Shown: positions 25,705 through 34,992, counted from the stretch's first letter. The stretch: DNA of 64,000 nt from Massilia atriviolacea (GCF_003953935.1 NZ_RXLQ01000009.1:167361-231360); one strand, 5' to 3'. Translations and numbers: made by a program. The notes: a model not told the origin generated them from the letters alone.

Positions 25705-26463
25705 ATGATCGACATCCTGGTGCGCGTGCTGCTCATGCCACCGATGAGCCTGATCGTGCTGATCGTGGCCGGCACCGCGCTGCGGCGGCGCTGGCCGCGT
25801 TGCGGGCGCGCCCTCGGCCGGCTGGGACTGGCCGCCCTGCTGGTGCTGTCGACCAACGCCGGCTCGCTGCTGCTGGTGCGCCCGCTCGAACGCCTTACCG
25901 CCCCGCTGGCCGAGGCCCGCGCCAGCGGCGCGCAAGCCATCGTGGTGCTGGCGGCCGGCAACGTGCACGCGGCGCCCGAATATGGCGGCGCCGACGTGCC
26001 CGACGACGTCGCCCTGTTGCGCCTGCGCTACGCCGCACATCTGCAGCACGCCACCAATCTGCCGCTGCTGGTCAGCGGCGGCAATGCCGAGCCGGACAAG
26101 GGCATTGCGTCCAAGGCCAGCACCATGGCGCGCGCCCTGCGCGAGGATTTCCGCACCCCGGTCGCCTGGACCGAAGAGCGCTCGGCCGACACCGCCCAGA
26201 ACGCCACCTGCAGCGCCGCCATCCTCAAGGCCGCCGGGGTGCGCCGCGTGCTGCTGGTCACGCACGCCATGCACATGCCGCGCGCCGTGCGCGCCTTTGC
26301 CGACGCCGGACTGGAGGTGGTGCCGGCGCCGACCATGTTCTATTCGCGCAGCACGCTCTCGCCGCTGATGTTCGTGCCGAGCTGGAGCGGCATGTTCCGC
26401 TCCCACTACGCCACCCACGAATGGATCGGCCTGGCCTGGCAATGGCTTCGCCGCCCTGGCTGA
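25705..26463 (+). CDS. YdcF/ElyC-like DUF218 protein
   Basis: A 252-residue protein with two N-terminal membrane segments (~5-24, ~37-55) and a periplasmic DUF218 domain: AIVVLAAGNVHAAPEYGG, LLVSGGNAEP, ERSADTAQNA and LLVTHAMHMPRAVRAFADAG. ElyC supports peptidoglycan assembly and the lipid-carrier pathway in E. coli; DUF218 proteins may bind nucleotide-like ligands. Assignment to ElyC function is by similarity only. Same strand as the small membrane protein gene upstream. Confidence 0.88.
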   Translation: MIDILVRVLLMPPMSLIVLIVAGTALRRRWPRCGRALGRLGLAALLVLSTNAGSLLLVRPLERLTAPLAEARASGAQAIVVLAAGNVHAAPEYGGADVPDDVALLRLRYAAHLQHATNLPLLVSGGNAEPDKGIASKASTMARALREDFRTPVAWTEERSADTAQNATCSAAILKAAGVRRVLLVTHAMHMPRAVRAFADAGLEVVPAPTMFYSRSTLSPLMFVPSWSGMFRSHYATHEWIGLAWQWLRRPG

Positions 26464-26523
26464 GCGGCTGGCGCTGCACACGCGGCAGCAACGGCGGCGC
26501 GGGCGGCGGCGCGCGCGAACGCC

Positions 26524-27303
26524 TCAGGCCGGTTTGTCGCGCGCGCGCTCGATCATGCCGCCCAGCATGTCGAGCGGCAGCGGGAACACGATCGTCGTGC
26601 TCTTGTCGCTGGCCAGGGTACCCAGGGTTTGCAGGTAGCGCAGCTGCATCGCGCCCTGCTGTTGCGCCAGCACATTGGCCGCCTGCATCAGCTTTTCCGA
26701 GGCCTGCAATTCGCCTTCGGCATGGATGACCTTGGCGCGCCGCTCGCGTTCCGCCTCCGCCTGGCGCGCGATCGCGCGCACCATCGATTCGTCCAGGTCG
26801 ACGTGCTTGATTTCGACGTTGGCCACCTTGATGCCCCAGGCGTCGGTCTGGGCGTCGAGCACTTGCTGGATATCGATATTGAGCCGTTCGCGCTCGGCCA
26901 GCATGTCGTCGAGCTCATGCTTGCCCAGCACCGAGCGCAGCGTGGTCTGCGCCAGCTGGCTGGTCGCTTCCATGAAATTGGCGACCTGGATGATGGCGCG
27001 CTCGGGATCGATCACGCGGAAGTACAGCACGGCATTGACCTTGACCGAGACATTGTCGCGCGAAATGACATCCTGCTTGGGCACGTCGAGCACGATGGTG
27101 CGCAGGTCGACCCGCACCATTTGCTGCAGCACGGGAATGAGCAGGATCAGTCCCGGCCCCTTGACCGCCCAGAAGCGCCCCAGCTGGAACACCACGCCGC
27201 GCTCGTACTCGCGCAAGATGCGCACGGACATCGCCAGCAGCACCAGCGCCAGCAATATCAACAACACCAGCGTCGCAAAACCGAACCCGACTTCATCGTC
27301 CAT
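26524..27303 (-). CDS. Slipin (SPFH/band 7 protein)
   Basis: A 259-residue prokaryotic stomatin homologue: one N-terminal membrane segment (~7-27), then the SPFH domain (REYERGVVFQLGRFWAVKGPG, VDLRTIVLDVPKQDVISRD, LRSVLGKHELDDMLAERE) and a C-terminal helical, Ala/Gln/Glu-rich part (AKVIHAEGELQASEKLMQAA). The protein should form oligomers at the inner membrane. GGAG lies 8 bases before the ATG, inside the last codons of nfeD, which encodes its usual protease partner. Confidence 0.93.
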   Translation of the reverse strand: MDDEVGFGFATLVLLILLALVLLAMSVRILREYERGVVFQLGRFWAVKGPGLILLIPVLQQMVRVDLRTIVLDVPKQDVISRDNVSVKVNAVLYFRVIDPERAIIQVANFMEATSQLAQTTLRSVLGKHELDDMLAERERLNIDIQQVLDAQTDAWGIKVANVEIKHVDLDESMVRAIARQAEAERERRAKVIHAEGELQASEKLMQAANVLAQQQGAMQLRYLQTLGTLASDKSTTIVFPLPLDMLGGMIERARDKPA

Positions 27304-27305
27304 GC

Positions 27306-28781
27306 TTATTCTCCTTGCCTGTTCCGATCGCGCGGCGCGGGGCCGCCTCCGGGCTCGGCGGGAAGCACATCGAGCCGCGCCCCCTCGCGTGCCAGCACCC
27401 GCACAGCCTGTCCGGGCAGCAGCGCGACAGGGCTTCGCACGCGCCAGGTTTCGCCATTGACGTTGGCCCAGGCCTCGCGCCCCTCGCTGCGGATAATCTC
27501 GGCCGGGCTGCCGACCAGCGCGTTCGGCCCGCCCGCCGGCGCGCGCCGGCGCGTCCTGAGCGCCACCGCGCCCATGCCCGCGACCAGCAGCGCGCTCGCC
27601 ACGGCCAGCGGCACCACCACGCCGGCCGGCACGCCGTAGCCGGGCACATCGGTGTCGACCAGGATCAGCGCGCCCGCCACGAAGGCGGCAATGCCGCCCA
27701 GCCCCAGCACGCCGAAACTGGGCAAGAATGCCTCCCCCACCATGAACGCCAGGCCCAGCAGGATCAGGCCGAGTCCCGCATAGTTCAGGGGCAGCATGTG
27801 CAGGCCGTACAGGCCCAGCAGCAGGCACAGGGCGCCCACCACGCCGGGCGCGACCGCACCGGGGCTCATGAATTCGAACAGCAGGCCGTAGATGCCGATA
27901 CTCATCAGTATCAGGGCGACCGACGGTTCGGAGAGCACCGCCAGCAGCCGGGTGCGCCAATCCGGCGCGGCGGCGTGCAGCGGCGCCCCGCGCGTGCGCA
28001 AGGCCGGCGTCCCCTCGCGCAAGGCGATCCGCCTGCCGTCGACCTGCGCCAGCAAGGCCGCCACGTCGCCCGCCACGTGCTCGATCACGCGCGCGTTCAG
28101 CGCCTCGGCGGCGGGCAGGCTGAGGCCGTCGCGCACCGAGCGCTCGGCCCAGTCCGGATTACGCCCGCGCAGGTCGGCCAGCGAGCGGATGTAGGCGGCG
28201 GCATCGTTGACCTGCTTGCGCGCCAACGGCGAGCCGGACCGTGCGGCCGGCGGATCCCTGCCCGGCCCGCCGCGCCGCGCTTCACCCCATTCAGGCGCCG
28301 CGCCGGGCAAGGCGTCATCGCCGCCCCCGGGCCCGCCCAGCTGCACCGGCGTGGCCGCGCCCAGGTTGGTGCCGGGCGCCATGGCGGCGATGTGGCTGGC
28401 CATCAGGAGGAAGGTGCCGGCGCTGGCCGCGCGCGCGCCCGAGGGCGCCACGTAGACCGCCACCGGCACCGGCGCTCCCAGGATGGCCTTGACCGCCGTG
28501 CGCATCGACGTGTCGAGTCCGCCCGGGGTATCGAGTTGGACGATCACCAGCTGGTGGCCGGCGCGCGCCGCGCGCGCGATGCCGCGTGCCAGGTAGTCGG
28601 CGCTGGCCGGGCCGATGGCGCCGTCGACCGTCAGCAAGGTCACCGGCGCCAGCGCGGCGGCGGACGGCGTCCACAGCAGGAGAAAGAGGAAGGCGGCGCA
28701 CGCGGCGAGCCGGCGCAGCGCGGCCAGCGGGCCGCCACTGCGACCGCCGACAGCAAACCATGCATGCTCGATGCGTTTCAT
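27306..28781 (-). CDS. NfeD family membrane serine protease
   Basis: A ~491-residue long-form NfeD (NfeD1b). Signal/anchor at ~10-35; ClpP-class protease domain ~40-230 with the nucleophile region APSGARAASAGTF and the probable Lys dyad in ARKQVNDAAAY. About five transmembrane segments follow (~270-410), then a C-terminal OB-fold domain (~425-475, GREAWANVNGETWRVRSP). Long NfeD proteins cleave stomatin/slipin C-termini, and here the slipin gene starts two bases after the nfeD stop. The start at 28781 (MKRIEHAW) follows a G-run; 28796 is an alternative. Confidence 0.92.
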   Translation of the reverse strand: MKRIEHAWFAVGGRSGGPLAALRRLAACAAFLFLLLWTPSAAALAPVTLLTVDGAIGPASADYLARGIARAARAGHQLVIVQLDTPGGLDTSMRTAVKAILGAPVPVAVYVAPSGARAASAGTFLLMASHIAAMAPGTNLGAATPVQLGGPGGGDDALPGAAPEWGEARRGGPGRDPPAARSGSPLARKQVNDAAAYIRSLADLRGRNPDWAERSVRDGLSLPAAEALNARVIEHVAGDVAALLAQVDGRRIALREGTPALRTRGAPLHAAAPDWRTRLLAVLSEPSVALILMSIGIYGLLFEFMSPGAVAPGVVGALCLLLGLYGLHMLPLNYAGLGLILLGLAFMVGEAFLPSFGVLGLGGIAAFVAGALILVDTDVPGYGVPAGVVVPLAVASALLVAGMGAVALRTRRRAPAGGPNALVGSPAEIIRSEGREAWANVNGETWRVRSPVALLPGQAVRVLAREGARLDVLPAEPGGGPAPRDRNRQGE

Positions 28782-28869
28782 GTTCCCCCCCGGCATGGGA
28801 CGGATGTCCCGCCTTGCCAGGGGTTAGAAGCGCGGTACGCGCTTTAGTTCCGACGATGTCATCGGGACC

Positions 28870-29709
28870 TTAGACCAGCAGCGCGGCGCTCATCGATTTG
28901 ACTTCGTCGGCCGACTCGTCGAGGATGGCTTGCAGGGTATCGTTGTCGATGACGAAGTCGAGCACCGAATCGGCGTGATCGGGCAGCGGCGCCTCCGCCA
29001 CGCCGAGCGGCGATGCGACCGGCGCGAACTGGTTCGCCAGCAGCAGGGTATCGAGCAAGGTGCTTGGCGGCATGGTGAGCCAGCCGTCGCGCAGGGCCAG
29101 GATGGCCTGGGTGACGGTGTCGGGAATGGCGAGCTTTTTCAGCACTTCGCGGCTGACCACTTCCTCGCACAACTCCGCCCATTTTTCGGGATCGTCGTCG
29201 AGCAAACCCGGAAATTCATCGGCGCGCGAGAGCAGGTAAAACCCGCCCACTTCGTGCACGATGGCGGCGAACATGGCGGTGTCGGGATTGACGAAGGTCA
29301 CCCGCCGCGCCAGCACCTGGGCCAGCGCCGCCACGTGGGCCGTGTGTTCCCACAGCTGCTCGGCCTTGGCGCGCAGCACCGGGTCGACGATGCGGCTGCC
29401 GAACTGGCGCACCACGAGGCTGGCGACCAGGGTCTGCAGGCTGCGGTAGCCCACCCGCATGACGGCCGCGCGCACATTCGTGATCGGGGTATCGCCATTC
29501 CGGTTGAAAGCGGCCGAGTTGGCCAGCGCGACGGTGCGCGCGGCCAGTTGCGGCTCGCCCAGCACCAGCTTGATGGCGTCTTCAATATGACAATCGGGAT
29601 CGTCGAGTGCAAGTTGCAGGCGCAAGGCGGCGTTCACGCTGGTGGGGAGGGTGATTTCCCCGCGTGCGGCCTGCGCGGCAATATATCCAAAGGCTTCTAG
29701 TCTGTTCAC
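28870..29709 (-). CDS. HDOD-domain signalling protein
   Basis: A 279-residue protein consisting largely of an HDOD domain, a non-catalytic relative of HD phosphohydrolases: LPTSVNAALRLQLALDDPDC, AARTVALANSAAFNRNG, ITNVRAAVMRVGYRSLQTLV, then HTAHVAALAQVLARR and IVHEVGGFYLL (VHE where catalytic members have HD-type pairs). Such proteins act in signalling, motility or stress networks. A GTG start at 29709 (VNRLEAFGYIAAQ) is proposed; sequence upstream in frame looks non-coding. No ribosome site precedes it, but TATAAT (minus strand, 29721-29716) sits 6 bases before it, suggesting a leaderless transcript. Confidence 0.8.
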   Translation of the reverse strand: MNRLEAFGYIAAQAARGEITLPTSVNAALRLQLALDDPDCHIEDAIKLVLGEPQLAARTVALANSAAFNRNGDTPITNVRAAVMRVGYRSLQTLVASLVVRQFGSRIVDPVLRAKAEQLWEHTAHVAALAQVLARRVTFVNPDTAMFAAIVHEVGGFYLLSRADEFPGLLDDDPEKWAELCEEVVSREVLKKLAIPDTVTQAILALRDGWLTMPPSTLLDTLLLANQFAPVASPLGVAEAPLPDHADSVLDFVIDNDTLQAILDESADEVKSMSAALLV

Positions 29710-29885
29710 AGGAAAATTATACAGTGGGGAAGGGCCGACGCCATGGATTGCAGCGACAAAGCCCCACACGGTGCAGCAATGCAACACAATCGCATCCTCG
29801 CACCGCATGGGGCCGCTGTTTTCCTCAGGCCGGTCCGCTGCGCGCGGCCCGGCCGGGTATCGCAGGACTGACTTCAGAGGCCGGC

Positions 29886-30890
29886 TTATTTCACCTTGAT
29901 GGCGCTCTTGACCGAGGTGACGCCGTCGACGCTCTTGGCCAGGCGCACGGCTTTCTCGGCATCGGCCTTGGAATCGACGAAGCCGCTCAGCATGACCACG
30001 CCTTTTTCGGTTTCGACGTGGATCGCCATCGATTTCAGTTCCGGCTCCTTGAAGATGTCGGCTTTGACCTTGGTGGTGATCACGGAGTCGGCCACGACGG
30101 CGCCGGTCTTTTCGGCGGCACGGTCCATTTTAGGCGCCATGGTGTCGGCGGCGCGCTCGGTCTTGTCGGCCAGGGTATCGATCACGCGTTCGGTCTTGGC
30201 AGCGACGGCGCCGGCGGCGGCGCGGGTCTTATCGGCGGCGGTGTCGACCGCGTTGGCGGTGCGCTGGCCGGCGCTGTCGACTGCCATCTCGGTGCGGTTG
30301 GCAACGGCGCCGGCGGTGGTGGCGGCGGTGCGGTTGTTGTTATCGACCAGGCAGCCGGTGTTCGGGCTGCCCGCTACCTGGGCGCATTTGTCCACGGCGG
30401 CCGATTTGGTGGCATCGCTCGTGGTGGTGCGGGTGACCGGGCTCATGGTATCGGTAGTGCCGGTGCTGGCGACCTGCATGTTGCGGTCGGCCTTGACGTC
30501 GGCCAGTGCCGCGGTGTGGACCGCGCGCGCATTGCTCATGCAGCTGTCTTTTTCGGCGCCGCTGGTGTCGGCGCATTTCACTTTGGCCAGCGCGTAATCG
30601 GCATTGGCCAGCTCGGTGCGGGCCTTGGTGCGGCCTTTGGGTGTGTTGTTGTATTCGGTCAGGGCGGCCAGTTCGGCGCGCGCGTGCACCACCTTGGCTT
30701 CTTCCATGCACAGGTTGCGCGCATTCCCGCTCATGTCCTTGCACTGCGCCTTGGCCACCTTGTAGTCGGCGTCGGCTTGTTGGGTCATCGTGCGGTAGGT
30801 CGCGGTATCGGTCTTGGTGTCGGCGGCATAGGCGCTGGCGAAAGCGGCGCTGAGGGCGGTGGCAAGCAAGGTGGCGACGATAGGTTTCAT
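29886..30890 (-). CDS. Exported BON-domain protein
   Basis: A 334-residue periplasmic protein. Signal peptide (MKPIVATLLATALSAAFASA). Residues ~35-145 contain two related Cys-pair helical units (CKDMSGNARNLCMEEAK and CADTSGAEKDSCMSNAR, each followed by VHxAAL-like or RAELAAL helices), then a Thr/Ala-rich stretch with repeated ADKTERA-like segments (~190-260). A C-terminal BON domain spans ~265-334 (ITTKVKADIFKEPELKSMAI, GVVMLSGFVDSKADAEKAV). OsmY-like BON proteins bind membranes and respond to osmotic or envelope stress. Monocistronic. Confidence 0.9.
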   Translation of the reverse strand: MKPIVATLLATALSAAFASAYAADTKTDTATYRTMTQQADADYKVAKAQCKDMSGNARNLCMEEAKVVHARAELAALTEYNNTPKGRTKARTELANADYALAKVKCADTSGAEKDSCMSNARAVHTAALADVKADRNMQVASTGTTDTMSPVTRTTTSDATKSAAVDKCAQVAGSPNTGCLVDNNNRTAATTAGAVANRTEMAVDSAGQRTANAVDTAADKTRAAAGAVAAKTERVIDTLADKTERAADTMAPKMDRAAEKTGAVVADSVITTKVKADIFKEPELKSMAIHVETEKGVVMLSGFVDSKADAEKAVRLAKSVDGVTSVKSAIKVK

Positions 30891-30988
30891 GATGAGGTCC
30901 CTTTGAATGTATGGTTGTTGGTAGACGGATTTAACATCCTAAGCACACGCAACATCTGTGCGACAACGTACATACGGACACAAAAGGA

Positions 30989-31666
30989 CTATCGAACTCG
31001 GTTTAATCGCGCATCGGCCTGGGCAAAAAGATTCTCGTCTGCATGATGCGGACCATCCGCCAGGGCTTGCTCCAGCAAGGCGACGGTGTCGTGCTTGGGT
31101 TCGCGGAAACGTGTGCGCACCCGCAACATTTCATTGACCAGGGCAGTGTAGCGCTCGGGATGGAAGCGCGCCACCCAGGCCACGGCGGTCATGTCGGCGT
31201 AGGCTTCCTCGGTGCGCACGCGGCGCGCGAACCAGTCGCGCACGGGGCCGATCCAGGACACCACCGGCAACAGTTTTTCGTTGTGCGGATAACCGTTCAG
31301 GCGGCGGTGGCAATGGCCCACTTCATGCATGGCCGCGCCGGCCAGAAAGGTGTCGAGCAGCTCGGGAACGATCATCGCGCTGAGCTTGTCGGCGGTCGGG
31401 TTATTGCTGGCCGACACGATGAGGGTGCAGCGCCCGTTCTCGCTGGCCAGCCCGATCGGGGTATGGCCCGGCAAACCGTTGCCGTCGACGATCTCGAGTG
31501 CGATCGGCATGCCTTGCGCGCGGCCCCAGGCCACCGCTTCGGTGGCGGCGGCGATCCACTGCGCTTCGCTGGCCGGAGTGGCGGCGGAGGCGGCGGAGGC
31601 GGCGGAGGCGGCCGAGGCGGCCGAGGCGGCCAGCGCCAGCAGGACGGCTGCGCAGCCCTTATTCAT
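30989..31666 (-). CDS. Exported putative zinc peptidase (HEVGHC), downstream paralogue
   Basis: A 225-residue exported protein with a signal peptide made largely of Ala-Ala-Ser repeats. The segment AAMHEVGHCHRRLNGYP carries an HExxH-type motif (H-E-V-G-H), with RTEEAYADMTAVAWV ~45 residues later supplying a possible third ligand (E/D). Its partner at 31659-32360 has the same layout (AAHEIGHCWR; REEGFADLVALSWV), so the two are tandem paralogues. The family is not recognised beyond predicted zincin. Its start overlaps the stop of the upstream paralogue by 8 bases, implying coupled translation. Confidence 0.8.
   Translation of the reverse strand: MNKGCAAVLLALAASAASAASAASAASAATPASEAQWIAAATEAVAWGRAQGMPIALEIVDGNGLPGHTPIGLASENGRCTLIVSASNNPTADKLSAMIVPELLDTFLAGAAMHEVGHCHRRLNGYPHNEKLLPVVSWIGPVRDWFARRVRTEEAYADMTAVAWVARFHPERYTALVNEMLRVRTRFREPKHDTVALLEQALADGPHHADENLFAQADARLNRVR
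31581..31634. repeat. 9-bp tandem repeat within a signal-peptide coding region
   Basis: About six 9-base units, GCGGCGGAG three times, GCGGCCGAG twice and a variant GCGGCCAGC, encode Ala-Ala-Ser repeats (minus strand) in the signal peptide of the gene at 30989-31666. The repeat keeps the frame, so changes in copy number would alter signal-peptide length only. Confidence 0.9.
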
Positions 31667-32360
31667 CGTTCAGCAAGCCGGTTTGCCACAGCGTCACGGC
31701 ATCGTCGAACGGGGAGGCGCCACGGCCGAAGCCGTCGGCGTTTTTCGCCAGGCGCACCCAAGTGCGGGTATCGTGGCCGCTGCGCTCGGCCGGCACGGCG
31801 TCGCGCAGGGACGACAGCCAGGCGTACACGCGGCCATATTCGGCCGGATGCTGGCGCTGCACCCAGGACAGCGCCACCAGGTCGGCAAAGCCTTCTTCGC
31901 GGCGCATCTCGCGCATGGCTTTCGATGCGGCCAGCATGCCCGTGTCCTGCGCCTGTTCCTCGCCGGTTTCGACGAAGCCGGCCGGCAAGGCGTGCCACAC
32001 GCCCTGCACATAACGCCAGCAATGGCCGATTTCGTGGGCCGCCATGGTTTCGATCAGCAGCGCGCGCTCGGCTTGCGGCACGGTCTGGAGAATGGTTTCG
32101 GCATCGGGATTGCCGCGCATCGACAGCACCAGCTTGCAGCGGCCGTCGACAAAGCCCATCGCCAGCGGCACATCGCCGGGACGGGCTTTCGGTTGCACGA
32201 TGATATCAATTGGCAAGTTGATACGTTGTGAATACGCCAACACGGGCGCGGCGGCGTTCAGCCAGCGCGTTTCCAGCTCGGTCAGGGCTGCGCCAGCGGT
32301 GGCAGCAGCGGGAATCAGGGCGATACCGGCGAGCAGTGCGGTCAAAAAGGACTTGAACAT
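31659..32360 (-). CDS. Exported putative zinc peptidase (HEIGHC), upstream paralogue
   Basis: A 233-residue exported protein: signal peptide MFKSFLTALLAGIALIPAAA, then a domain with MAAHEIGHCWRYVQGVWHAL (HExxH at ~108-112) and REEGFADLVALSWVQRQHP, matching its downstream paralogue motif for motif. The shared pattern HE[IV]GHC-x-R, an E-x3-AD helix and conserved RCxLxxS suggests a small periplasmic metalloprotease, substrate unknown. First gene of a two-gene operon. Confidence 0.82.
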   Translation of the reverse strand: MFKSFLTALLAGIALIPAAATAGAALTELETRWLNAAAPVLAYSQRINLPIDIIVQPKARPGDVPLAMGFVDGRCKLVLSMRGNPDAETILQTVPQAERALLIETMAAHEIGHCWRYVQGVWHALPAGFVETGEEQAQDTGMLAASKAMREMRREEGFADLVALSWVQRQHPAEYGRVYAWLSSLRDAVPAERSGHDTRTWVRLAKNADGFGRGASPFDDAVTLWQTGLLNDE

Positions 32361-32492
32361 GGCGTTTCCTCAAGAGGTCTATAAGTGCCTAAGAGCAATA
32401 ATATAGACCTCTGGAACGCTTGGGGAGAAATATCTTTCCTTGTGGAAAATCCTCAACATAGCGCCCTGTCAAGTTAGCGCTGGCGCAAACAA

Positions 32493-34217
32493 TCAGAACG
32501 TTTCCCACTCGTCGGCAACCGTGTTTTCACTGGCAACCTTGCCTTTCGGCCTGGCCGGAACGCGCGCGACCGCCCTGCCCTTCGGCGCCGCCGCCGCACG
32601 CGCCGGCGCACGCGCTACCGGACGCGCCGGCGCTGCAAGGCGCAGCGCCCCCTCGGCCAGCACGAATACCCCCACCACGGCGGTCAGCGAGGCCGCCTCC
32701 TCATTGAGCGACGAGGCCGCCGCCGCAGCCTGCTCGACCAGCGCGGCGTTCTGCTGGGTCGCCTGGTCCATCTGTCCGATCGCCTGGTTGACCTGCTCGA
32801 TGCCGGCCGTCTGTTCCTGGCTGGCCAGGCTGATTTCGGCCATGATGTCGGTCACCCGTTTCACGCTGGACACGATTTCCTGCATCGTGCTGCCGGCCTG
32901 GTCCACCAGGCGCGCACCGGCGTCGACCCGCTCGACCGAATTGCCGATCAGGGACTTGATCTCTTGCGCCGCCGCCGCCGAGCGCTGCGCCAGGTTGCGC
33001 ACTTCCGAGGCCACCACCGCGAAGCCACGGCCCTGCTCGCCGGCACGGGCCGCTTCCACCGCCGCGTTCAGCGCCAGGATATTGGTCTGGAAGGCAATGC
33101 TGTCGATCACGCCGATGATATCGACGATCTTCTTCGACGATTCGTTGATCGACGCCATCGTATCGACCACCTGCGCCACCACCGCGCCGCCCTTGACCGC
33201 CACTTCCGACGCCGACAGCGCCAGCGCATTCGCCTGGCGCGCGTTATCGGCATTCTGGCGCACGGTGCCGGTCAGCTCTTCCATGGACGAGGCGGTTTCT
33301 TCCAGCGTGCCGGCCTGGCTTTCGGTCCGCGCCGACAGGTCCTGGTTGCCGGCCGCGATTTCCGACGAGGCGGTGGTGATGGTGGCCGTGCCGGCGCGCA
33401 CCTGGGCCACGATTCCGACCAGGCTGTCGCGCATGCCTTTCATGGCGAACAGCAGGCTGCTGCGGTCGCCATCGACGGTCTCGATCTCGACCGCCAGGTT
33501 GCCGGCCGCAATGCTCGACACCACATGCGCCGCGTAATCGGGCTGGCCGCCGAGCTGGCGCAGCAGGCCGCGGCTGATGTACCAGGCCGCCACCGAACCG
33601 ACCGCGACGGCAATCGCGCACAGCACCGTCATCCACAGCAGGAAGGAACTGGCCAGGTGGGTGGCATTGTCGGCCTGCACGCCGGTCATTTTTTCTTCCA
33701 GGTCGATCAGGCGGTTGATGCTGGCCAGCCAGCCCACGAAAGCCGGAGCCGCCTGCTGCGCCAGCAGGGCGTTGGCTTCGGGCAGCTTGTCTTCCAGGCG
33801 CAGCGCGATCACCGTGGCGATCAGCGGCATGGTCTTGCTTTCGCTATCCTTGATGCCGGCCAGCGCGGCTTTTTCCTCGCTCGTCGCGTTGGGATTGTCG
33901 ACCAGCGCATCGAGCGGCGCGGCCGAGCGCGCGTAATTGTCGGCCAGCTGCTTGATCAGGTCCAGGTGCGGCCGGGCGGCGGCGGCATCGGCCGCCAGCA
34001 CCACGTCGCGTAGGGCGATGGCGCGGTCGTGCACGCTGCCACGGAAATTGATCGCGTAGCGCTGCTTGACGTTATTGACCTTGTTAATCTGATTCAGGCT
34101 CGCTTCGATGCCGCCCACGCGCGAAATCGCCATCGCCGACAACAGCACGATCAGCAAAAACACGCCGCCAAAACCGGCTGCCAGGCGCCGTCCGATGCTC
34201 ATTCCAGAAGTATTCAT
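32493..34217 (-). CDS. Methyl-accepting chemotaxis protein with C-terminal WxxF tether
   Basis: A 574-residue Tar/Tsr-type chemoreceptor. TM1 ~12-32, a four-helix-bundle periplasmic domain (~33-190), TM2 ~192-214, HAMP (~215-270) and a long signalling hairpin whose tip has the conserved [20 protein letters not shown] followed by [17 protein letters not shown]. After an Ala/Pro/Arg-rich linker (~520-560) the protein ends DEWETF, matching the xWxxF pentapeptide that tethers CheR and CheB in enteric receptors. It lies alone, away from che genes. An internal ATG six residues in (MSIGRRL) is an alternative start. Ligand unknown. Confidence 0.95.
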   Translation of the reverse strand: MNTSGMSIGRRLAAGFGGVFLLIVLLSAMAISRVGGIEASLNQINKVNNVKQRYAINFRGSVHDRAIALRDVVLAADAAAARPHLDLIKQLADNYARSAAPLDALVDNPNATSEEKAALAGIKDSESKTMPLIATVIALRLEDKLPEANALLAQQAAPAFVGWLASINRLIDLEEKMTGVQADNATHLASSFLLWMTVLCAIAVAVGSVAAWYISRGLLRQLGGQPDYAAHVVSSIAAGNLAVEIETVDGDRSSLLFAMKGMRDSLVGIVAQVRAGTATITTASSEIAAGNQDLSARTESQAGTLEETASSMEELTGTVRQNADNARQANALALSASEVAVKGGAVVAQVVDTMASINESSKKIVDIIGVIDSIAFQTNILALNAAVEAARAGEQGRGFAVVASEVRNLAQRSAAAAQEIKSLIGNSVERVDAGARLVDQAGSTMQEIVSSVKRVTDIMAEISLASQEQTAGIEQVNQAIGQMDQATQQNAALVEQAAAAASSLNEEAASLTAVVGVFVLAEGALRLAAPARPVARAPARAAAAPKGRAVARVPARPKGKVASENTVADEWETF

Positions 34218-34408
34218 GTTCGCTCGCGAAAGTTATAAAAGTGCCATGTGGCAACATTTATTTACTCTAGCATGCGCCCACCGCCGCACGAGCGCCGCCG
34301 GCCGAAAGCGAGCGGATGTTCGGATTTATTGGTGGAAAACCGCGCGAAGCGTGGTTTTCCTGTCTGTACACAAGGGCATGATTGGCGTTTGCGCCATGCG
34401 CCCAAGCC

Positions 34409-34823
34409 TTACCTGGCGCGGCTCAGGCTGGCCGCCGTGCCGAACGCGGGACGGATATCGTTCGGCACCGCGCGTGCTGAAGAAATCGAGCTTGCGGGTT
34501 TGCTTCTCGTCGCCGATATTGACATATGCTCCGAACGCCGCCTTGTAGCCGAACAGTTCATCGTGCTCCTCGGCGCAGGCGAGCGTCCTGAATGTGCCCT
34601 GCGCGCCATTCCTGATGGTGGTGAAGAACCACTGCGCCTGCTCCTTGTCCTTCGGGGCGAGCGCGTTGATCCACGCTTCCAGCGATTCCTTGCCCGCGCC
34701 TTCGGGATAGAAATTGGCGCCTTCCGGCTTCCTGGCAGGGATGGTGATGCCGGCGCAGGTGGCGGGCAGGAAGGACTGGTTAGCGTCGAGGATGGACCAG
34801 GGCCCCTTGTTCAGCCAAAAATA
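34409..34823 (-). pseudogene. Remnant of a dipeptidyl-peptidase III-like (M49-type) protein
   Basis: Residues encoded from 34823 downward (NKGPWSILDANQSFLPATCA, then ITIPARKPEGANFYPEGAG) match the N-terminal part of exported DPP III-like proteins. The sequence continues to WFFTTIRNGAQGTF and then jumps to LFGYKAAFGAYVNIGDE, which in intact relatives lies roughly a hundred residues further on, so an internal deletion is likely. Beyond STR the match continues only in another frame (VPNDIRPAFGTAASLSRAR), and the catalytic region (HExxxH-type) is absent. A 188-codon open frame spans the area but is a chimera of remnant and unrelated sequence. The family match is from memory of its motifs. Confidence 0.6.
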
Positions 34824-34835
34824 GTGGCGCAATCT

Positions 34836-34873
34836 CCCACCGTCGTTCCCGCCTGCGCTGGAACGACGGTGGG
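34836..34873. repeat. REP-like palindrome
   Basis: A perfect 14-bp inverted repeat, CCCACCGTCGTTCC (34836-34849) with GGAACGACGGTGGG (34860-34873), around the 10-base loop CGCCTGCGCT. It sits at the broken edge of the peptidase remnant. The GTCGTTCC-loop-GGAACGAC form recalls dispersed REP-like hairpins; a related CATTCCC/GGGAATG palindrome occurs at 3485-3510. Confidence 0.75.
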
Positions 34874-34992
34874 GTGGCGGTGCGCACGACATGGCAAAAA
34901 CAGCATCCTGATTCTATCCCTCCCGCGCCCCGCCTTCCATACTCAATGCGACAGGACCGCTATCCGGCCCTGCGACACTTGAGGAGTGAGCA

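Noticed and set aside
34326-34892. 188-codon intact minus-strand gene
   Set aside because: The frame mixes a palindrome, peptidase remnants and out-of-frame sequence; treated as a pseudogene.
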